Positions 35,090-45,162 of a stretch of DNA of 64,000 nucleotides are shown piece after piece (within the stretch, counting starts at the first letter, position 1; every line of letters starts with the position of its first letter). Below the pieces are notes generated by a model. The model saw only the letters and a program-made list of their open reading frames with translations, had not been told where the DNA came from and searched no databases. The position numbers and the translations under genes are program-made. The DNA comes from Deltaproteobacteria bacterium CG11_big_fil_rev_8_21_14_0_20_45_16 (GTDB lineage: Bacteria > Bdellovibrionota > UBA2394), in NCBI GenBank assembly GCA_002787535.1, contig PCXB01000050.1:72205-136204 (forward strand). Direction: 5' to 3'.

Positions 35090-36730
35090 ATGGAAATGTT
35101 CGAAAATTTAAAAAACGTTATAGAGCAAGTTGGTAAAGAAGAAGGCATTGATAAGGCCATTTTGATAGAGGCTTTAGAGGATGCCATGCTTACGGTCGCT
35201 AGAAAACACTTTGGGTTTCATCGGGATATTGAAGCCAAATGGAGTGATGAAACGGGAGAGATCCAACTCTATGAATTTAAGACGGTTGTAGATGATCTTT
35301 TTGATGATGAGATCGAAATATCGACTGAAGAAGCTCATAAGCTTGATCCTGATGCTCAACCTGGTGATTCAATTGGATTCAAAATGGATTCAATGGAACT
35401 TGGGAGAATTGCTGCTCAGACCGCCAAGCAAGTGATTATTCAAAAAGTTCGTGAAGCCAAAAAAGACATCGTCTTTAAGGAATATAACAATCGCAAAAAT
35501 GAAGTTGTTACTGGGCTGGTTCGTAAGGTGGAGAGGGGCGATATCATCGTCGACTTGGGTCGAACTGAAGCAATTATTCCTCGTCGCGAGCAAATTCCTG
35601 GCGAAATTTACAAGGCTGGCGATCGAATTCAGGGTGTGATCCTAGAAGTTCACGATATTTCAAGAGGGCCGCAAGTTGTGATGTCTCGTGCAGATGAGAT
35701 TTATCTTATCAAACTCTTCGAAATGGAAGTTCCCGAAATTTACGAGAACATTGTGACGATTCGTGCGGCAGCTCGCGAACCAGGCGTTCGCGCAAAAATT
35801 GCTGTGAGTTCGAAAGATGCTGATGTGGATCCAGTTGGAGCTTGTGTGGGTATGAAGGGTAGCCGCGTTCAGAGCGTAGTGAGCAACCTTCGCGGAGAAA
35901 AAATTGATATTGTTCCATGGGAAGAAGATCCCGTTAGATTTGTTTGTAACGCCATTGCCCCGGCTGAAGTTAGTCGAATTCGCTTGAATGAGGCTGCGCG
36001 AACCATGGAACTAATTGTGGGAGATGATCAATTGTCTCTGGCAATAGGAAAGAAGGGTCAAAATGTTCGCTTAGCTTCTAAGCTGTCGGGCTGGCGCTTG
36101 GACATCACGTCGGAGAGTGATATTTTGCGACGTACAGAGAGCGGAAAGATACCGCTTCGCATGATTCCTGGGGTGGGCGATGCGAATGCTGAAGTTTTGG
36201 CCGGTCAAGGTTTCGAGATCGCTGAAACGATCATGAATGCAACAGACGAGCAGCTTTCCAGTGTTACAGGATTTAGCTTTGATCAAATGAAGAATATTCG
36301 AAACCGGGTTCTACTTTATACGGAGGAGCGTGCTCGTACACTATCGTCCCTGAAAAACCGATTCCGTCATGAAGTTGATTCTATGGAGTTCATTGATACT
36401 TTGACCGATAGACAGCTTGAGTTGTTGAAGATACCGGGCGTGGGTCTCAAGCTGGTTCGTCATTTGAAGATTTCTGACATTGAAACAGTTGATGATTTAC
36501 TGAAGTGCTCGAGTGATGATTTGGCCAGTAAGTTAGCTTTGAGTGATGATGAGGCCGCACTAATTTTGCAAACGGCCAAGCAGTTTATTGAAAAACGAGA
36601 AGCTCAGTCGGTAGAGGAAAAGTTAGAGAATCTGAAAGCTCTTGAGCAGGGGATTCTTGATATGTCTCTCGACGAACAACCTGAAGATGAGTTGGAACCT
36701 GAAACTAAAAGTCTGGAAAGTGGTTCATAG
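35090..36730 (+). CDS. nusA: Transcription termination/antitermination factor NusA
   Basis: NusA binds RNA polymerase and nascent RNA to control pausing, termination and antitermination. The 546-residue protein has the N-terminal polymerase-binding domain (residues 1-130), an S1 domain (about 135-200; VTGLVRKVERGDIIVDLG), two KH domains (about 205-350; DPVGACVGMKGSRVQSV and LAIGKKGQNVRLASKLSGW) and two helix-hairpin-helix repeats in the C-terminal part (IPGVGDANAEVL and IPGVGLKLVRHL), then an acidic tail. rimP, which often precedes nusA, is absent. infB follows after 3 bases. Confidence 0.96.
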   Translation: MEMFENLKNVIEQVGKEEGIDKAILIEALEDAMLTVARKHFGFHRDIEAKWSDETGEIQLYEFKTVVDDLFDDEIEISTEEAHKLDPDAQPGDSIGFKMDSMELGRIAAQTAKQVIIQKVREAKKDIVFKEYNNRKNEVVTGLVRKVERGDIIVDLGRTEAIIPRREQIPGEIYKAGDRIQGVILEVHDISRGPQVVMSRADEIYLIKLFEMEVPEIYENIVTIRAAAREPGVRAKIAVSSKDADVDPVGACVGMKGSRVQSVVSNLRGEKIDIVPWEEDPVRFVCNAIAPAEVSRIRLNEAARTMELIVGDDQLSLAIGKKGQNVRLASKLSGWRLDITSESDILRRTESGKIPLRMIPGVGDANAEVLAGQGFEIAETIMNATDEQLSSVTGFSFDQMKNIRNRVLLYTEERARTLSSLKNRFRHEVDSMEFIDTLTDRQLELLKIPGVGLKLVRHLKISDIETVDDLLKCSSDDLASKLALSDDEAALILQTAKQFIEKREAQSVEEKLENLKALEQGILDMSLDEQPEDELEPETKSLESGS

Positions 36731-36733
36731 TAA

Positions 36734-39601
36734 ATGGCAAAAAGCTTTCGTCTCCATGAAGTAGCAAAAGCCCTAGGTGTTCCGCCTAAAAACTTAATGG
36801 CGGAGCTTGGTCAAAAAGGTTTTGAGTTCAAAACCCATATGGCCGCGATTGATGATGCCGTCCTTAAGGCTATTCGAGAAAAACACAGTGATCTGGATGC
36901 CCTTTTGAAAAAATTCAGTTCTGAGGCGGAGGCTGCCCCAAAAAAGCAAAAGTCCTCTAAACCAAAGAGTTCAAAGGTGATTTCACGACGTAGCGTTGTC
37001 AAAAAAAAGACTTCGAAAATAGAGGAAGAAGCTGAGGCTAAAGCTATTCAGGCCGCGCCCAGTATTCAAATTGTTCAAGATCAGAGTGGCGAGACGGTTG
37101 AGCAAAAGGTTATTAAGGGAGGGCTTTTAAGGCGACGACGCGTAGAGCCAGTGCCAGAACCTGTGACTCCGGAGCTCAAGCCAGTCGTAGAAGAAGCGCC
37201 CGCTGAAAATGATTTGGTTGTATCCACGGTAGAACTGACAAGTGATGAGGCGACCATCGAAAGCCATCCTGAAGAAACTCAAGCTGATGAAATTGCGGAT
37301 CAGGTTGAAACCGTTTCTGAGGTGGCAGAAGAAGCTGTTGAAGAAGTTCCTGAAGTAATTGTTGAAGAGCCGAGCCCGTCCGATCGGCCGACTATTGTAG
37401 AAGTTAAACCTTCTGATAGACCTGCGACGGGCGGTAGAGATTTGTCGGCGCCTCGTCGACTCAAAGTCGTAGGAACCTCTACGCCACCGAAACCGGCGGA
37501 GCCAAGACAGCGAAGTGATTTAGCCAAGACCAGGGGAGGGGCGACCACTGGAACGGCTGGGGCTGCCAAGTCTGCGACGGCAAAACCGGCAATCGCATCC
37601 CCACGAGTGGGAGCGCCTGAAGAAGAGGCTGGAGATGATGCTGCTAAACTGAAAGAAGCGGCAAAAAAGAAAGCTGCTGCCTCCCTCAAGAATTGGGAGC
37701 TCCCAAGAGTAACCAAAAAAGATTTGCTTGGGATGACCGAAGAAGTTGAGATTACTCGACCGCTGTCACGTCGAACTAAAAAGGTTACCGTTCGTAGTGA
37801 CAAAAAGCCTAGAATTACAACCCCCAGCCAGCAAAAACGACGAATCAAAATTACGGGCTCGATTACCGTTGCCGATCTTGCCGATCGAATGGGTTTAAAG
37901 GCTGTTGAGTTGGTTCGGAAGTTAATAGCGCAAGGGCAGATGGTAAGCGCTTCTCAGTTGATCGACTTTGATACGGCGACCTTGATAGCTTCAGACTATG
38001 GATACGAAATAGTTAACGTCGAAGAAACGGCTGAAAGTCTCATCAGCTTAAACGCGGAGCCAGAAGAAGAGCTGGACGATACGGCCCGGCAGCCGCGGCC
38101 CGCAGTTGTAACCATCATGGGGCATGTCGATCATGGTAAGACTTCTTTGCTGGATTATATTCGTAAGACTCGAGTCGCCGCAAAAGAGGCAGGAGGAATT
38201 ACGCAACATATTGGAGCCTATCAGGTAGCTCAGGCTGGAAAGTTTATTACGTTTTTAGATACGCCCGGTCATGAAGCTTTTACAAAGATGCGCGCTCGAG
38301 GCGCCTCAGTAACGGATATTGTGATTTTGGTGGTTGCTGCCGATGAAGGGGTTAAACCCCAAACCTTAGAAGCTTTAGCTCATGCTAAGGCGGCAAAAGT
38401 TCCTGTCATTGTCGCCGTGAACAAGATGGATAAGCCTGAAGCCAATCCAGATCGAGTCATGCAAGAACTTTCGGGTCATGAATTAGTACCTGAGGCCTGG
38501 GGTGGTGATACGATTTTTGCAAAAGTCTCCGCTCAAACGGGTGAAGGAATCGACCAATTGCTTGAGATGATTTTATTGCAAGCCGAAGTTCTGGATCTTA
38601 AGGCTAATCCGGATCGGCCAGGGCGAGGTATTATTGTTGAAAGTCGTCTCGATAAAGGCCGAGGGCCTGTGGCGACGGCGGTTATAACAAATGGAACCTT
38701 GCGGGCAGGCGATCCCATTGTTTGTGGCTCGGCTTTTGGAAAAGTAAGGGCTTTGTTTGATGATATGGGAGTCCAGATTAAAGAGGCAGGTCCTTCCAAA
38801 CCCATTGAAATTTTAGGATTTGATATTGTTCCTGAGGTCGGAATCAACCTAACGGCTGTAACAGATGAGACAGTAGCGCGAAGAGCTTCAGAATTATCCT
38901 CGCTCGCTCGAAAAGAAGAAGAAAGTCGAAAATCACAGCGATTGAGTCTTGAGGATATGTTTAGCCGGATGAAAGCTGGCGAAGTTAATGAATTGCGTAT
39001 TGTCCTTAAGGCCGATGTACAAGGTTCGATGGAGGCGCTTGCGGATTCCTTGGAAAAAATTAAGCACGACGAAGTAAAAGTGAATGTCATTTATAAGGCA
39101 GTCGGTGGAATTTCTGAAAGTGATGTGAGTTTAGCAGCTGCTAGTGGAGCGCTCATATTTGGCTTTAACGTCCGACCTTCCTCAGAAGCGAAAGAATTGG
39201 CTTCACGCGAAAATGTTCAAATCAAGTCCTATGGAGTGATTTATGAACTCTTGGATGACGTTAAGGCGGCGATGGAAGGGCTCTTGGCCCCTGAGATTAA
39301 AGAGACCTTGCTGGGTCAGGCAGAAGTCCGGGAGGTCTTTAGTCTTTCGAAGGCCGGTCAAATTGCTGGATGTTTCGTGAAGAGCGGTAAAATTCAGAGA
39401 AACAAACTTGCACGCTTGATTCGGAATTCTGTTGTGATCTACGAGGACAAGGTTTCCGGCTTAAAGCGATTTAAGGAAGATACTCGAGAAGTTGCTGAAG
39501 GCTTTGAATGTGGAATCAAACTTGAAAATTATAATGATATTAAAGTCGACGATGTTATTGAATGCTTCGATCGAGTCGAGTTGGCAAGGGCTGTAGGTTA
39601 A
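36734..39601 (+). CDS. infB: Translation initiation factor IF-2
   Basis: IF-2 is the GTPase that brings initiator tRNA to the 30S subunit. The 955-residue protein has an IF2N domain at the very N terminus ([18 protein letters not shown]), a long low-complexity linker rich in E, A, P and K (to about 370), a second IF2N-like block ([17 protein letters not shown]), the G domain from about 455 with [23 protein letters not shown] and [10 protein letters not shown], then the domain II barrel and C-terminal fMet-tRNA-binding domains ([13 protein letters not shown]). Size is as in proteobacterial long IF-2. Confidence 0.97.
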   Translation: MAKSFRLHEVAKALGVPPKNLMAELGQKGFEFKTHMAAIDDAVLKAIREKHSDLDALLKKFSSEAEAAPKKQKSSKPKSSKVISRRSVVKKKTSKIEEEAEAKAIQAAPSIQIVQDQSGETVEQKVIKGGLLRRRRVEPVPEPVTPELKPVVEEAPAENDLVVSTVELTSDEATIESHPEETQADEIADQVETVSEVAEEAVEEVPEVIVEEPSPSDRPTIVEVKPSDRPATGGRDLSAPRRLKVVGTSTPPKPAEPRQRSDLAKTRGGATTGTAGAAKSATAKPAIASPRVGAPEEEAGDDAAKLKEAAKKKAAASLKNWELPRVTKKDLLGMTEEVEITRPLSRRTKKVTVRSDKKPRITTPSQQKRRIKITGSITVADLADRMGLKAVELVRKLIAQGQMVSASQLIDFDTATLIASDYGYEIVNVEETAESLISLNAEPEEELDDTARQPRPAVVTIMGHVDHGKTSLLDYIRKTRVAAKEAGGITQHIGAYQVAQAGKFITFLDTPGHEAFTKMRARGASVTDIVILVVAADEGVKPQTLEALAHAKAAKVPVIVAVNKMDKPEANPDRVMQELSGHELVPEAWGGDTIFAKVSAQTGEGIDQLLEMILLQAEVLDLKANPDRPGRGIIVESRLDKGRGPVATAVITNGTLRAGDPIVCGSAFGKVRALFDDMGVQIKEAGPSKPIEILGFDIVPEVGINLTAVTDETVARRASELSSLARKEEESRKSQRLSLEDMFSRMKAGEVNELRIVLKADVQGSMEALADSLEKIKHDEVKVNVIYKAVGGISESDVSLAAASGALIFGFNVRPSSEAKELASRENVQIKSYGVIYELLDDVKAAMEGLLAPEIKETLLGQAEVREVFSLSKAGQIAGCFVKSGKIQRNKLARLIRNSVVIYEDKVSGLKRFKEDTREVAEGFECGIKLENYNDIKVDDVIECFDRVELARAVG

Positions 39602-39613
39602 GAGTAGAAGATT

Positions 39614-40021
39614 ATGAGTATTTGGGAAAAGAAACATCGATTTAAAAGGTCAGATCGGATCGAGTCCTTGATTCGAGAAGAGCTGGCCCAGCTGATCCCG
39701 AAGAGCATTAGAGATCCGCGAGTTTCCAATCTGACGATTATTGGGGTCGAAATGCGTCCCGATGCTAAATCCGCCGTCGTCCGCGTAAGCAAGATGATGT
39801 CGGGAGAATTTAGAGAGCCAGATGCTACTGAAGAGCGTGAGCTCATAGAGGGGCTCTCTTCCGCATCTGGATTTCTTTTTGAACAATTACGACGACGAAT
39901 TAGCATCCGACATATTCCGAGGCTTGAATTTGAGTATGATGATTCTATCGCAAAGAGTGCTAAGGTTTGGTCATTGCTTAATAAGATAGCGGTCGACAAA
40001 TTATCGGAGAAGAGTGCATGA
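39614..40021 (+). CDS. rbfA: 30S ribosome-binding factor RbfA
   Basis: RbfA is a single-KH-domain protein that helps 16S rRNA processing and 30S maturation, notably in the cold. The 135-residue product begins with RSDRIESLIREELAQLI and contains RDPRVSNLTIIGVEM, then VRVSKMM, LRRRISIRHIPRLEFEYDDS, all typical of the family. It lies between infB and truB in the usual operon order and overlaps truB by 4 bases (ATGA). Confidence 0.94.
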   Translation: MSIWEKKHRFKRSDRIESLIREELAQLIPKSIRDPRVSNLTIIGVEMRPDAKSAVVRVSKMMSGEFREPDATEERELIEGLSSASGFLFEQLRRRISIRHIPRLEFEYDDSIAKSAKVWSLLNKIAVDKLSEKSA

Positions 40022-40791
40022 GTTTACTTCGCTATGCTGAGCATTTGGAGCTGCCGGAACGTCATGGAATTCGTGAGTCGTTTTGGGAATCTGGAATTTT
40101 ATTGATCGATAAGCCTGCGGGAATTTCATCCATGGATGTCATTCGCGTGATTAAGAGGTTGATTCGCGCGCGAAAAATTGGCCATGGCGGAACCCTGGAC
40201 CCTTTTGCTACAGGTTTGTTGCCTATCCTCATCAACTCGGCCACAAGGTTCTCCAACGATATTATGCTTGGTACAAAGGAGTATGAGGGCGTATTCGTTT
40301 TGGGGGAGGCCTTTGATACACAGGATATTACGGGGCGCCCCGTGCAAGACAAGAAGCACGTTCCTGCCGATTTTGATCTTGAGAGTTTGAGAGTCCTGGC
40401 AGCAAAATTCGTCGGACCAATTCAGCAAGTTCCTCCTATTTACTCCGCGATCAAGAAAGACGGGCGAAAACTATACGAATACGCGCGGAGCGATGAAGCC
40501 GTTGAGATTGAGTCACGTGCGGTAGTTGTTGAGGATTTTAAAATTTTGGACTGGGATGGTGTGGACCGGGTCCGCTTCACGGTAAGAGTTCAAAAGGGAG
40601 TTTATGTTCGAAGCTTGATTCATGATCTGGGGGCCTTAGCTGGTTATGGAGCTGTTTTGGCAGAGCTGCGTCGAACTCGAGTTGGCACTCTCTTTATTGA
40701 AGAGGCTGTTCAACTATCGACTTTAAAGTTTGTTTCCGATATTAAAGAAAACCTGAAACCAATAACGAATATTCAAAGGAGTGAGAAATGA
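40018..40791 (+). CDS. truB: tRNA pseudouridine55 synthase TruB
   Basis: TruB makes the universal pseudouridine 55 in the T-loop of tRNAs. The catalytic motif [16 protein letters not shown] (catalytic Asp) lies near residue 62, followed by [39 protein letters not shown] and [15 protein letters not shown]. At 257 residues it lacks most of the C-terminal PUA-type extension of the E. coli enzyme (314 residues). It overlaps rbfA and rpsO by ATGA on both sides. Confidence 0.95.
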   Translation: MSLLRYAEHLELPERHGIRESFWESGILLIDKPAGISSMDVIRVIKRLIRARKIGHGGTLDPFATGLLPILINSATRFSNDIMLGTKEYEGVFVLGEAFDTQDITGRPVQDKKHVPADFDLESLRVLAAKFVGPIQQVPPIYSAIKKDGRKLYEYARSDEAVEIESRAVVVEDFKILDWDGVDRVRFTVRVQKGVYVRSLIHDLGALAGYGAVLAELRRTRVGTLFIEEAVQLSTLKFVSDIKENLKPITNIQRSEK

Positions 40792-41054
40792 TCTCACAAG
40801 AAATTAAAACGAAAATCATCTCAGGATTCCGAACTCATGAAAGTGACACGGGTTCGGCGGCCGTTCAAATTGCGGTTTTGAGCGCTCGAATTCAGGAGCT
40901 TACCGAGCATCTTAAAGCTCACAGCAAAGACTTTTCAACACGTCGGGGCTTGTTGCGACTTGTAGGGCGACGTCGACGATTGTTGAATTATCTAAAGAAT
41001 AATGATCTTAAGCAGTACTCTGATTTGATCGCTCGCTTAGGCCTACGAAAATAA
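40788..41054 (+). CDS. rpsO: 30S ribosomal protein S15
   Basis: S15 is a primary 16S rRNA-binding protein of the central domain. The 88-residue product has the complete family pattern, with [39 protein letters not shown] and [16 protein letters not shown]. Its ATG overlaps the truB stop (ATGA), and it precedes pnp as in E. coli, where this pair is a well-known operon. Confidence 0.97.
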   Translation: MISQEIKTKIISGFRTHESDTGSAAVQIAVLSARIQELTEHLKAHSKDFSTRRGLLRLVGRRRRLLNYLKNNDLKQYSDLIARLGLRK

Positions 41055-41059
41055 ATAAT

Positions 41060-41107
41060 CACCCTGGGTGTTTATAAAAGAAAATGAGAAAGGTGATTCA
41101 CTTTTTT
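41060..41107 (+). promoter_or_regulatory. rpsO-pnp intergenic hairpins
   Basis: The 76-base gap holds two inverted repeats: CACC-CTG-GGTG (41060-41070) and AAAGGTG-ATT-CACTTTT (41089-41105, one G-T pair) ending in a T-run. The second resembles a weak rho-independent terminator. In E. coli a terminator and RNase III site occupy the same place, and PNPase controls its own mRNA there; a similar role here is inferred from position only. Confidence 0.4.
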
Positions 41108-41130
41108 GAAGGGAATCATGTGTAAAGAAA

Positions 41131-43251
41131 ATGGAAATTTTTAAAACAAATGTATTTGGTAAAGAAATCTCAATTGAAACAGGACGCATGGCTAAACAGG
41201 CTGCCGGGGCGACAGTCGTGCGCTGCGGGGACACGATGGTTTTGGCGACAGTTTGTATGTCGCCAGAGATGCGAGATGGTCAGGATTTTTTTCCTTTAAG
41301 CGTGGAATTTCAGGAAAAAACTTATTCAGCAGGAAAAATCCCAGGAGGGTATTTTAAAAGAGAAGGGAAATTAAGTGAGCACGAGGTTTTAACTTCTCGT
41401 CTAATAGATCGGCCTATCCGGCCCTTATTTCCAGAAGGTTTCATGAATGAAACCCAAATCATCGTAACGGTTATTTCGGCTGACAAAGTAAATGAGCCAG
41501 ATGTTCTTGGGCTTATTGGGGCTTCTGCGGCACTGAGTATTTCGGGCCTGCCTTTTGACGGACCTGTGGCAGCGGTTAGAGTGGGTCGAATCGGTGGAAA
41601 GTTTGTTCTAAATGCATCTCGATCTGAGATGGAAGATTCGGATCTTAATATTTTGGTGGCTGGAACAGCCTCGGCCATTGTGATGGTTGAGGGTGGCGCA
41701 CATGAATTACCTGAATCGATTATGGTTGAAGCCTTATTTTTTGCGCACAAAGAAATTCAGCCGTTAATTGAGCTTCAGAAACAAATGAAAGCAAAGCTGA
41801 GCAAGCCTGCGATTGAGTGGACGGCGCCTGCTAAAAACGAAGAGCTCGAAAAATTTGTGCGAGCCGAATATTACAATAAACTATCTGAAGCCCTTCAAAT
41901 TAAAATCAAGCTGGATCGCTATTCGGCAAAAAATAAATTGAAATCTGAAGCCAAAGAGGCGGCGGTTGCGAAGTTTGCAGGAGAAAAAGTTAAGGAAGAT
42001 TCTATTAAGAAAATTGTCACAAATCTTTTCGATACAATGGGATCCGATATTATGCGAAAGCAGATTCTTGACACTAAAAAGCGAATTGACGGTCGGGATC
42101 TTCAGACGGTTCGTGCCATTAGCATCGAAACGGGAGTTCTGCCACGAGCGCATGGAAGCACTCTCTTTACAAGAGGTGAAACCCAGGCTTTGGTTTCTTG
42201 CACACTTGGGGCAGCGGATGATTCTCAGCGAATAGATGCGTTATGGGGTGATTACGAAAAGCATTTTCTACTACACTATAACTTCCCTCCTTTTTCGGTG
42301 GGTGAAGTAAAGCCCATGCGCGGGCCTTCTCGTCGCGATATTGGCCATGGGAATCTCGCCGAGAGGTCCTTGAAAGAGTTGGTTCCTTCCAAGAAAGACT
42401 TCCCTTATACGATTCGAATTGTTTCCGACATTTTGGAGAGTAATGGAAGCAGTTCTATGGCGACGGTATGTGGCGGATGCTTAGCCTTGATGGACGCTGG
42501 AGTTCCAGGAATGAGACCCGTTGCTGGAATTGCCATGGGACTTATCGCTGAAGGTGACAAAGCTGAAGTTCTCACTGATATCCTTGGGGATGAAGATCAT
42601 ATCGGAGATATGGATTTTAAAGTTACGGGCACCGACAAGGGCGTCACTGGTTTTCAGATGGATACAAAAATTTCGGGCATCAGTATGGAATTGATGAGCA
42701 CCGCTTTAAATAGGGCTAAAGATGCTCGTCTTTTTATCTTAGAAAAGATGAACGCAGTCTTAGGTAAGTCTCGAAGCGAAATGTCAGAGTTTGCGCCTAA
42801 GATGAAGAGCATTCAAGTTCGTCAAAGCAAGATTAAAGATGTGATTGGACCTGGCGGTAAAAATATCAAAGGTGTGATTGAAGCAACGGGTGCAAAGATT
42901 GATATTAGCGACGATGGTACTGTTAATATTTTCTCGACCGATCCTAAGATGGCGGAGAAAGCCATTGATTTGATCGAGGCTCTAACTGGAGAAATCGAAA
43001 TTGGTCGTATTTATAATGGTGTGGTTCGCAAAATTGTTGATTTCGGAGCCTTTGTAAATATTGCCCCTGGGACGGATGGCCTTGTTCACATTTCCGAACT
43101 TGATTTCGATCGAGTAACGAGAGTGGAAGATATTGTTAAGGAAGGCGATCAGATTCCTGTAAAGGTTTTAGAAATTGACCGACAGGGTCGAATTCGGCTG
43201 AGCCGGAAAGCTGCATTAGAAGAAGATTCTGCGGAATCCGAAGCAAAATAG
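41131..43251 (+). CDS. pnp: Polyribonucleotide nucleotidyltransferase (PNPase)
   Basis: PNPase degrades RNA phosphorolytically from the 3' end. The 706-residue protein has two RNase PH-like domains (about residues 1-215 and 310-540; DRPIRPLFPEGF, FSVGEVKPMRGPSRRDIGHG, SDILESNGSSSMATVCGG), a KH domain (about 555-620; IKDVIGPGGKNIKGVIEATG) and an S1 domain (about 622-690; GRIYNGVVRKIVDFGAFVN). All domains are complete. It follows rpsO in the standard order. Confidence 0.97.
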   Translation: MEIFKTNVFGKEISIETGRMAKQAAGATVVRCGDTMVLATVCMSPEMRDGQDFFPLSVEFQEKTYSAGKIPGGYFKREGKLSEHEVLTSRLIDRPIRPLFPEGFMNETQIIVTVISADKVNEPDVLGLIGASAALSISGLPFDGPVAAVRVGRIGGKFVLNASRSEMEDSDLNILVAGTASAIVMVEGGAHELPESIMVEALFFAHKEIQPLIELQKQMKAKLSKPAIEWTAPAKNEELEKFVRAEYYNKLSEALQIKIKLDRYSAKNKLKSEAKEAAVAKFAGEKVKEDSIKKIVTNLFDTMGSDIMRKQILDTKKRIDGRDLQTVRAISIETGVLPRAHGSTLFTRGETQALVSCTLGAADDSQRIDALWGDYEKHFLLHYNFPPFSVGEVKPMRGPSRRDIGHGNLAERSLKELVPSKKDFPYTIRIVSDILESNGSSSMATVCGGCLALMDAGVPGMRPVAGIAMGLIAEGDKAEVLTDILGDEDHIGDMDFKVTGTDKGVTGFQMDTKISGISMELMSTALNRAKDARLFILEKMNAVLGKSRSEMSEFAPKMKSIQVRQSKIKDVIGPGGKNIKGVIEATGAKIDISDDGTVNIFSTDPKMAEKAIDLIEALTGEIEIGRIYNGVVRKIVDFGAFVNIAPGTDGLVHISELDFDRVTRVEDIVKEGDQIPVKVLEIDRQGRIRLSRKAALEEDSAESEAK

Positions 43252-43302
43252 TTCATTCGTAGGCTTGGATTGGTTTGGTTTTTGTAAGATGAGGTTTTAA
43301 CT

Positions 43303-44247
43303 ATGAGTGCATCCGTTGGCTTAGATGCAAAGACTCTTCTCGAGGAATTTAAGGATTATTTGCAGATTCAACGTGCCGTGGCCTCTAATACCTTGTCGAG
43401 TTATCAGGCTGATCTTCGTCAGTTTTTTGAATTTTTGAATCCTGAAAAGGGTGTAATTGATTTTTCAAAAGTTAATGAAGCGAGGGTTCGAGCTTTTTTA
43501 GATCATCTGGCGGATCAGCAAATATCTCTTCGAAGCATACAGCGAAAAATTACGGCGCTTAGAATTTTGTATAAATTTCTGATTTTTAAATCCTATGTAG
43601 AGGCGTCTCCCATGGAAAAGATTAAGACGCCACGCCTCAAAGTAAGTTTGCCTGAGGTTTTTTCGGTTGAGGAAGTGGGACGACTATTAAGTGCGCCTGA
43701 AAAGCAAACGGATTTGGGATTGAGAGATGGGGCCATGTTTGAAATCATGTATTCTTGTGGCCTTCGAGTTACGGAGTTGTTGGATTTGGAGCTTGGGTCG
43801 ATCAAGTGGGATGACGGATCTTTAGTTGTAAGGGGTAAACGAGACAAAGAGCGATGGGTTCCAATGGGGAAGGAGGCGCTTCAAGCGCTCAGGGCCTATC
43901 TCGAGAAGTCGAGGGCCAAGCTTATGAAGGGTCGTTATCATGATTTTGTATTTGTAAATAATCGTGGCCTTCGACTAACCCGGCAGGGTTTTTGGAAGAT
44001 ACTAAAGGCTTATGCTCAGAGGCTGAGCTTTAAAAAGGATATTCATCCGCATATTCTGAGACATTCGTTTGCCTCCCATATGCTTGAAGGTGGTGCCGAT
44101 CTTCGGAGCATTCAAGAACTCCTTGGACACTCCGATATCGCTACAACCCAAATTTATACTCAAGTCAACGCAAAGAAACTTCTCAATGATTACGAGAAAT
44201 ATCATCCTCGCATGAAAGCTCCTTCTGAAGTAACATCTTCAACATAG
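43303..44247 (+). CDS. Tyrosine recombinase XerC/XerD
   Basis: Xer recombinases resolve chromosome dimers at dif with FtsK. The 314-residue protein has the N-terminal SAM-like core-binding domain (FKDYLQIQRAVASNTLSSYQADLRQF) and the catalytic domain with Arg in SCGLRVTELLDLEL (about residue 150), Lys in VRGKRDKERWVP, HILRHSFASHML, GHSDIATTQIYTQV with the nucleophilic Tyr near 285. All five catalytic residues are visible. Whether it is the XerC or XerD subunit cannot be decided by eye. No phage genes surround it; the neighbour scpAB supports a housekeeping segregation role. Confidence 0.92.
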   Translation: MSASVGLDAKTLLEEFKDYLQIQRAVASNTLSSYQADLRQFFEFLNPEKGVIDFSKVNEARVRAFLDHLADQQISLRSIQRKITALRILYKFLIFKSYVEASPMEKIKTPRLKVSLPEVFSVEEVGRLLSAPEKQTDLGLRDGAMFEIMYSCGLRVTELLDLELGSIKWDDGSLVVRGKRDKERWVPMGKEALQALRAYLEKSRAKLMKGRYHDFVFVNNRGLRLTRQGFWKILKAYAQRLSFKKDIHPHILRHSFASHMLEGGADLRSIQELLGHSDIATTQIYTQVNAKKLLNDYEKYHPRMKAPSEVTSST

Positions 44248-44256
44248 GGTGTGGGG

Positions 44257-45162
44257 ATGTCGACTAATCAGGAGACGCAAAACTTAAAAGAGGCGAGGGG
44301 CGATAAGGGGCTCATCCGAGCAGCTGAAGCCGAATCACTAGTTGTCACCGAAAAATTTACAGTGGTTTTACCTCAATGGACCGGGCCATACGATCTTTTG
44401 CTCCAAGTTATTCAGGAGCAGAATCTCAATCTATTTGATCTCAATATTTCAGTTTTGCTTGATCATTATCTTCAGTACCTCGAGCAGTTGGAGGCGATTG
44501 ATATTGATGAGGCTGGGGAATTCGTCGTGGTTGCGGCCACCTTGGCCCAGATTAAATCCAAGATGTTGCTCCCCGTTGACCCTAATGAGAAGACAGAGGA
44601 AGAAGAGGAAGATCCGAGAGCGGAACTTGTTCGTTATCTCATCGAGTACCAGAAGATTAAGCAGGCCGCGGATCAACTGAGAGACCGACCACTTCTGGGA
44701 CGGGATGTTTTTGTAAAGGGTGCTCGAGAAGTATTCGAAGGCTTAGAATCTGAGGGTCATGGCAAACTATTTCAGTTGGTCAAGGGTTTTCAAAAAGCCC
44801 TGGCTCGAGCCGATATCCAGCTCCCCTTTGAAGTTGAGATGGAAGACGTTTCCGTAAGCGATCGCTTTCAAGAAGTTTTCAGTCGGGTTCAAATTCAGAA
44901 AGAAGTTTGTTTTGATGATTTTTTACCAAGTGGTCGTTCCAAGAGTTATTTGATCGCCAGTTTTTTGGCGGTTTTGGAGCTTGTAAGGATGAAGAAGATT
45001 TCGATTCTTCAAAGAATAATTGATGGGCCATTATTCTTAATTTATCGAGAAGGGGCAACCTCCGAAGACGTTGTTCATTCTGAATTTGATGAAGCCTTAG
45101 AACTTGAAGGAGGTTCTTCGGAAGTTGAAACAGCCATAAGTGAGGTGATGCATGAGTCTTGA
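44257..45162 (+). CDS. scpA: Segregation and condensation protein A
   Basis: ScpA is the kleisin that bridges the heads of the Smc dimer in the bacterial condensin. The sequence shows the ScpA start WTGPYDLLLQVIQEQNLNLFDLNI, followed by AGEFVVVAATLAQIKSKMLLPV and an acidic linker, then a C-terminal winged helix region with SYLIASFLAVLELVRMKKI. The track starts at GTG 44251; the ATG at 44257 is as good. It overlaps scpB by 11 bases. Confidence 0.93.
   Translation: MSTNQETQNLKEARGDKGLIRAAEAESLVVTEKFTVVLPQWTGPYDLLLQVIQEQNLNLFDLNISVLLDHYLQYLEQLEAIDIDEAGEFVVVAATLAQIKSKMLLPVDPNEKTEEEEEDPRAELVRYLIEYQKIKQAADQLRDRPLLGRDVFVKGAREVFEGLESEGHGKLFQLVKGFQKALARADIQLPFEVEMEDVSVSDRFQEVFSRVQIQKEVCFDDFLPSGRSKSYLIASFLAVLELVRMKKISILQRIIDGPLFLIYREGATSEDVVHSEFDEALELEGGSSEVETAISEVMHES

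Noticed and set aside
37300-37848. 182-codon minus-strand ORF opposite infB
   Set aside because: It lies entirely antisense to the low-complexity linker of infB; its S/A/V-rich sequence is what reverse-reading such DNA gives.
38533-39090. 185-codon minus-strand ORF opposite infB
   Set aside because: Antisense to the conserved part of infB, no recognisable domain; a shadow frame.
41322-41750. 142-codon minus-strand ORF opposite pnp
   Set aside because: Antisense to the conserved RNase PH domain of PNPase; shadow frame.
43303-44247. Phage or integron integrase
   Set aside because: No attachment repeats, tRNA target or phage genes adjoin; length and scpAB neighbourhood fit a housekeeping Xer protein.
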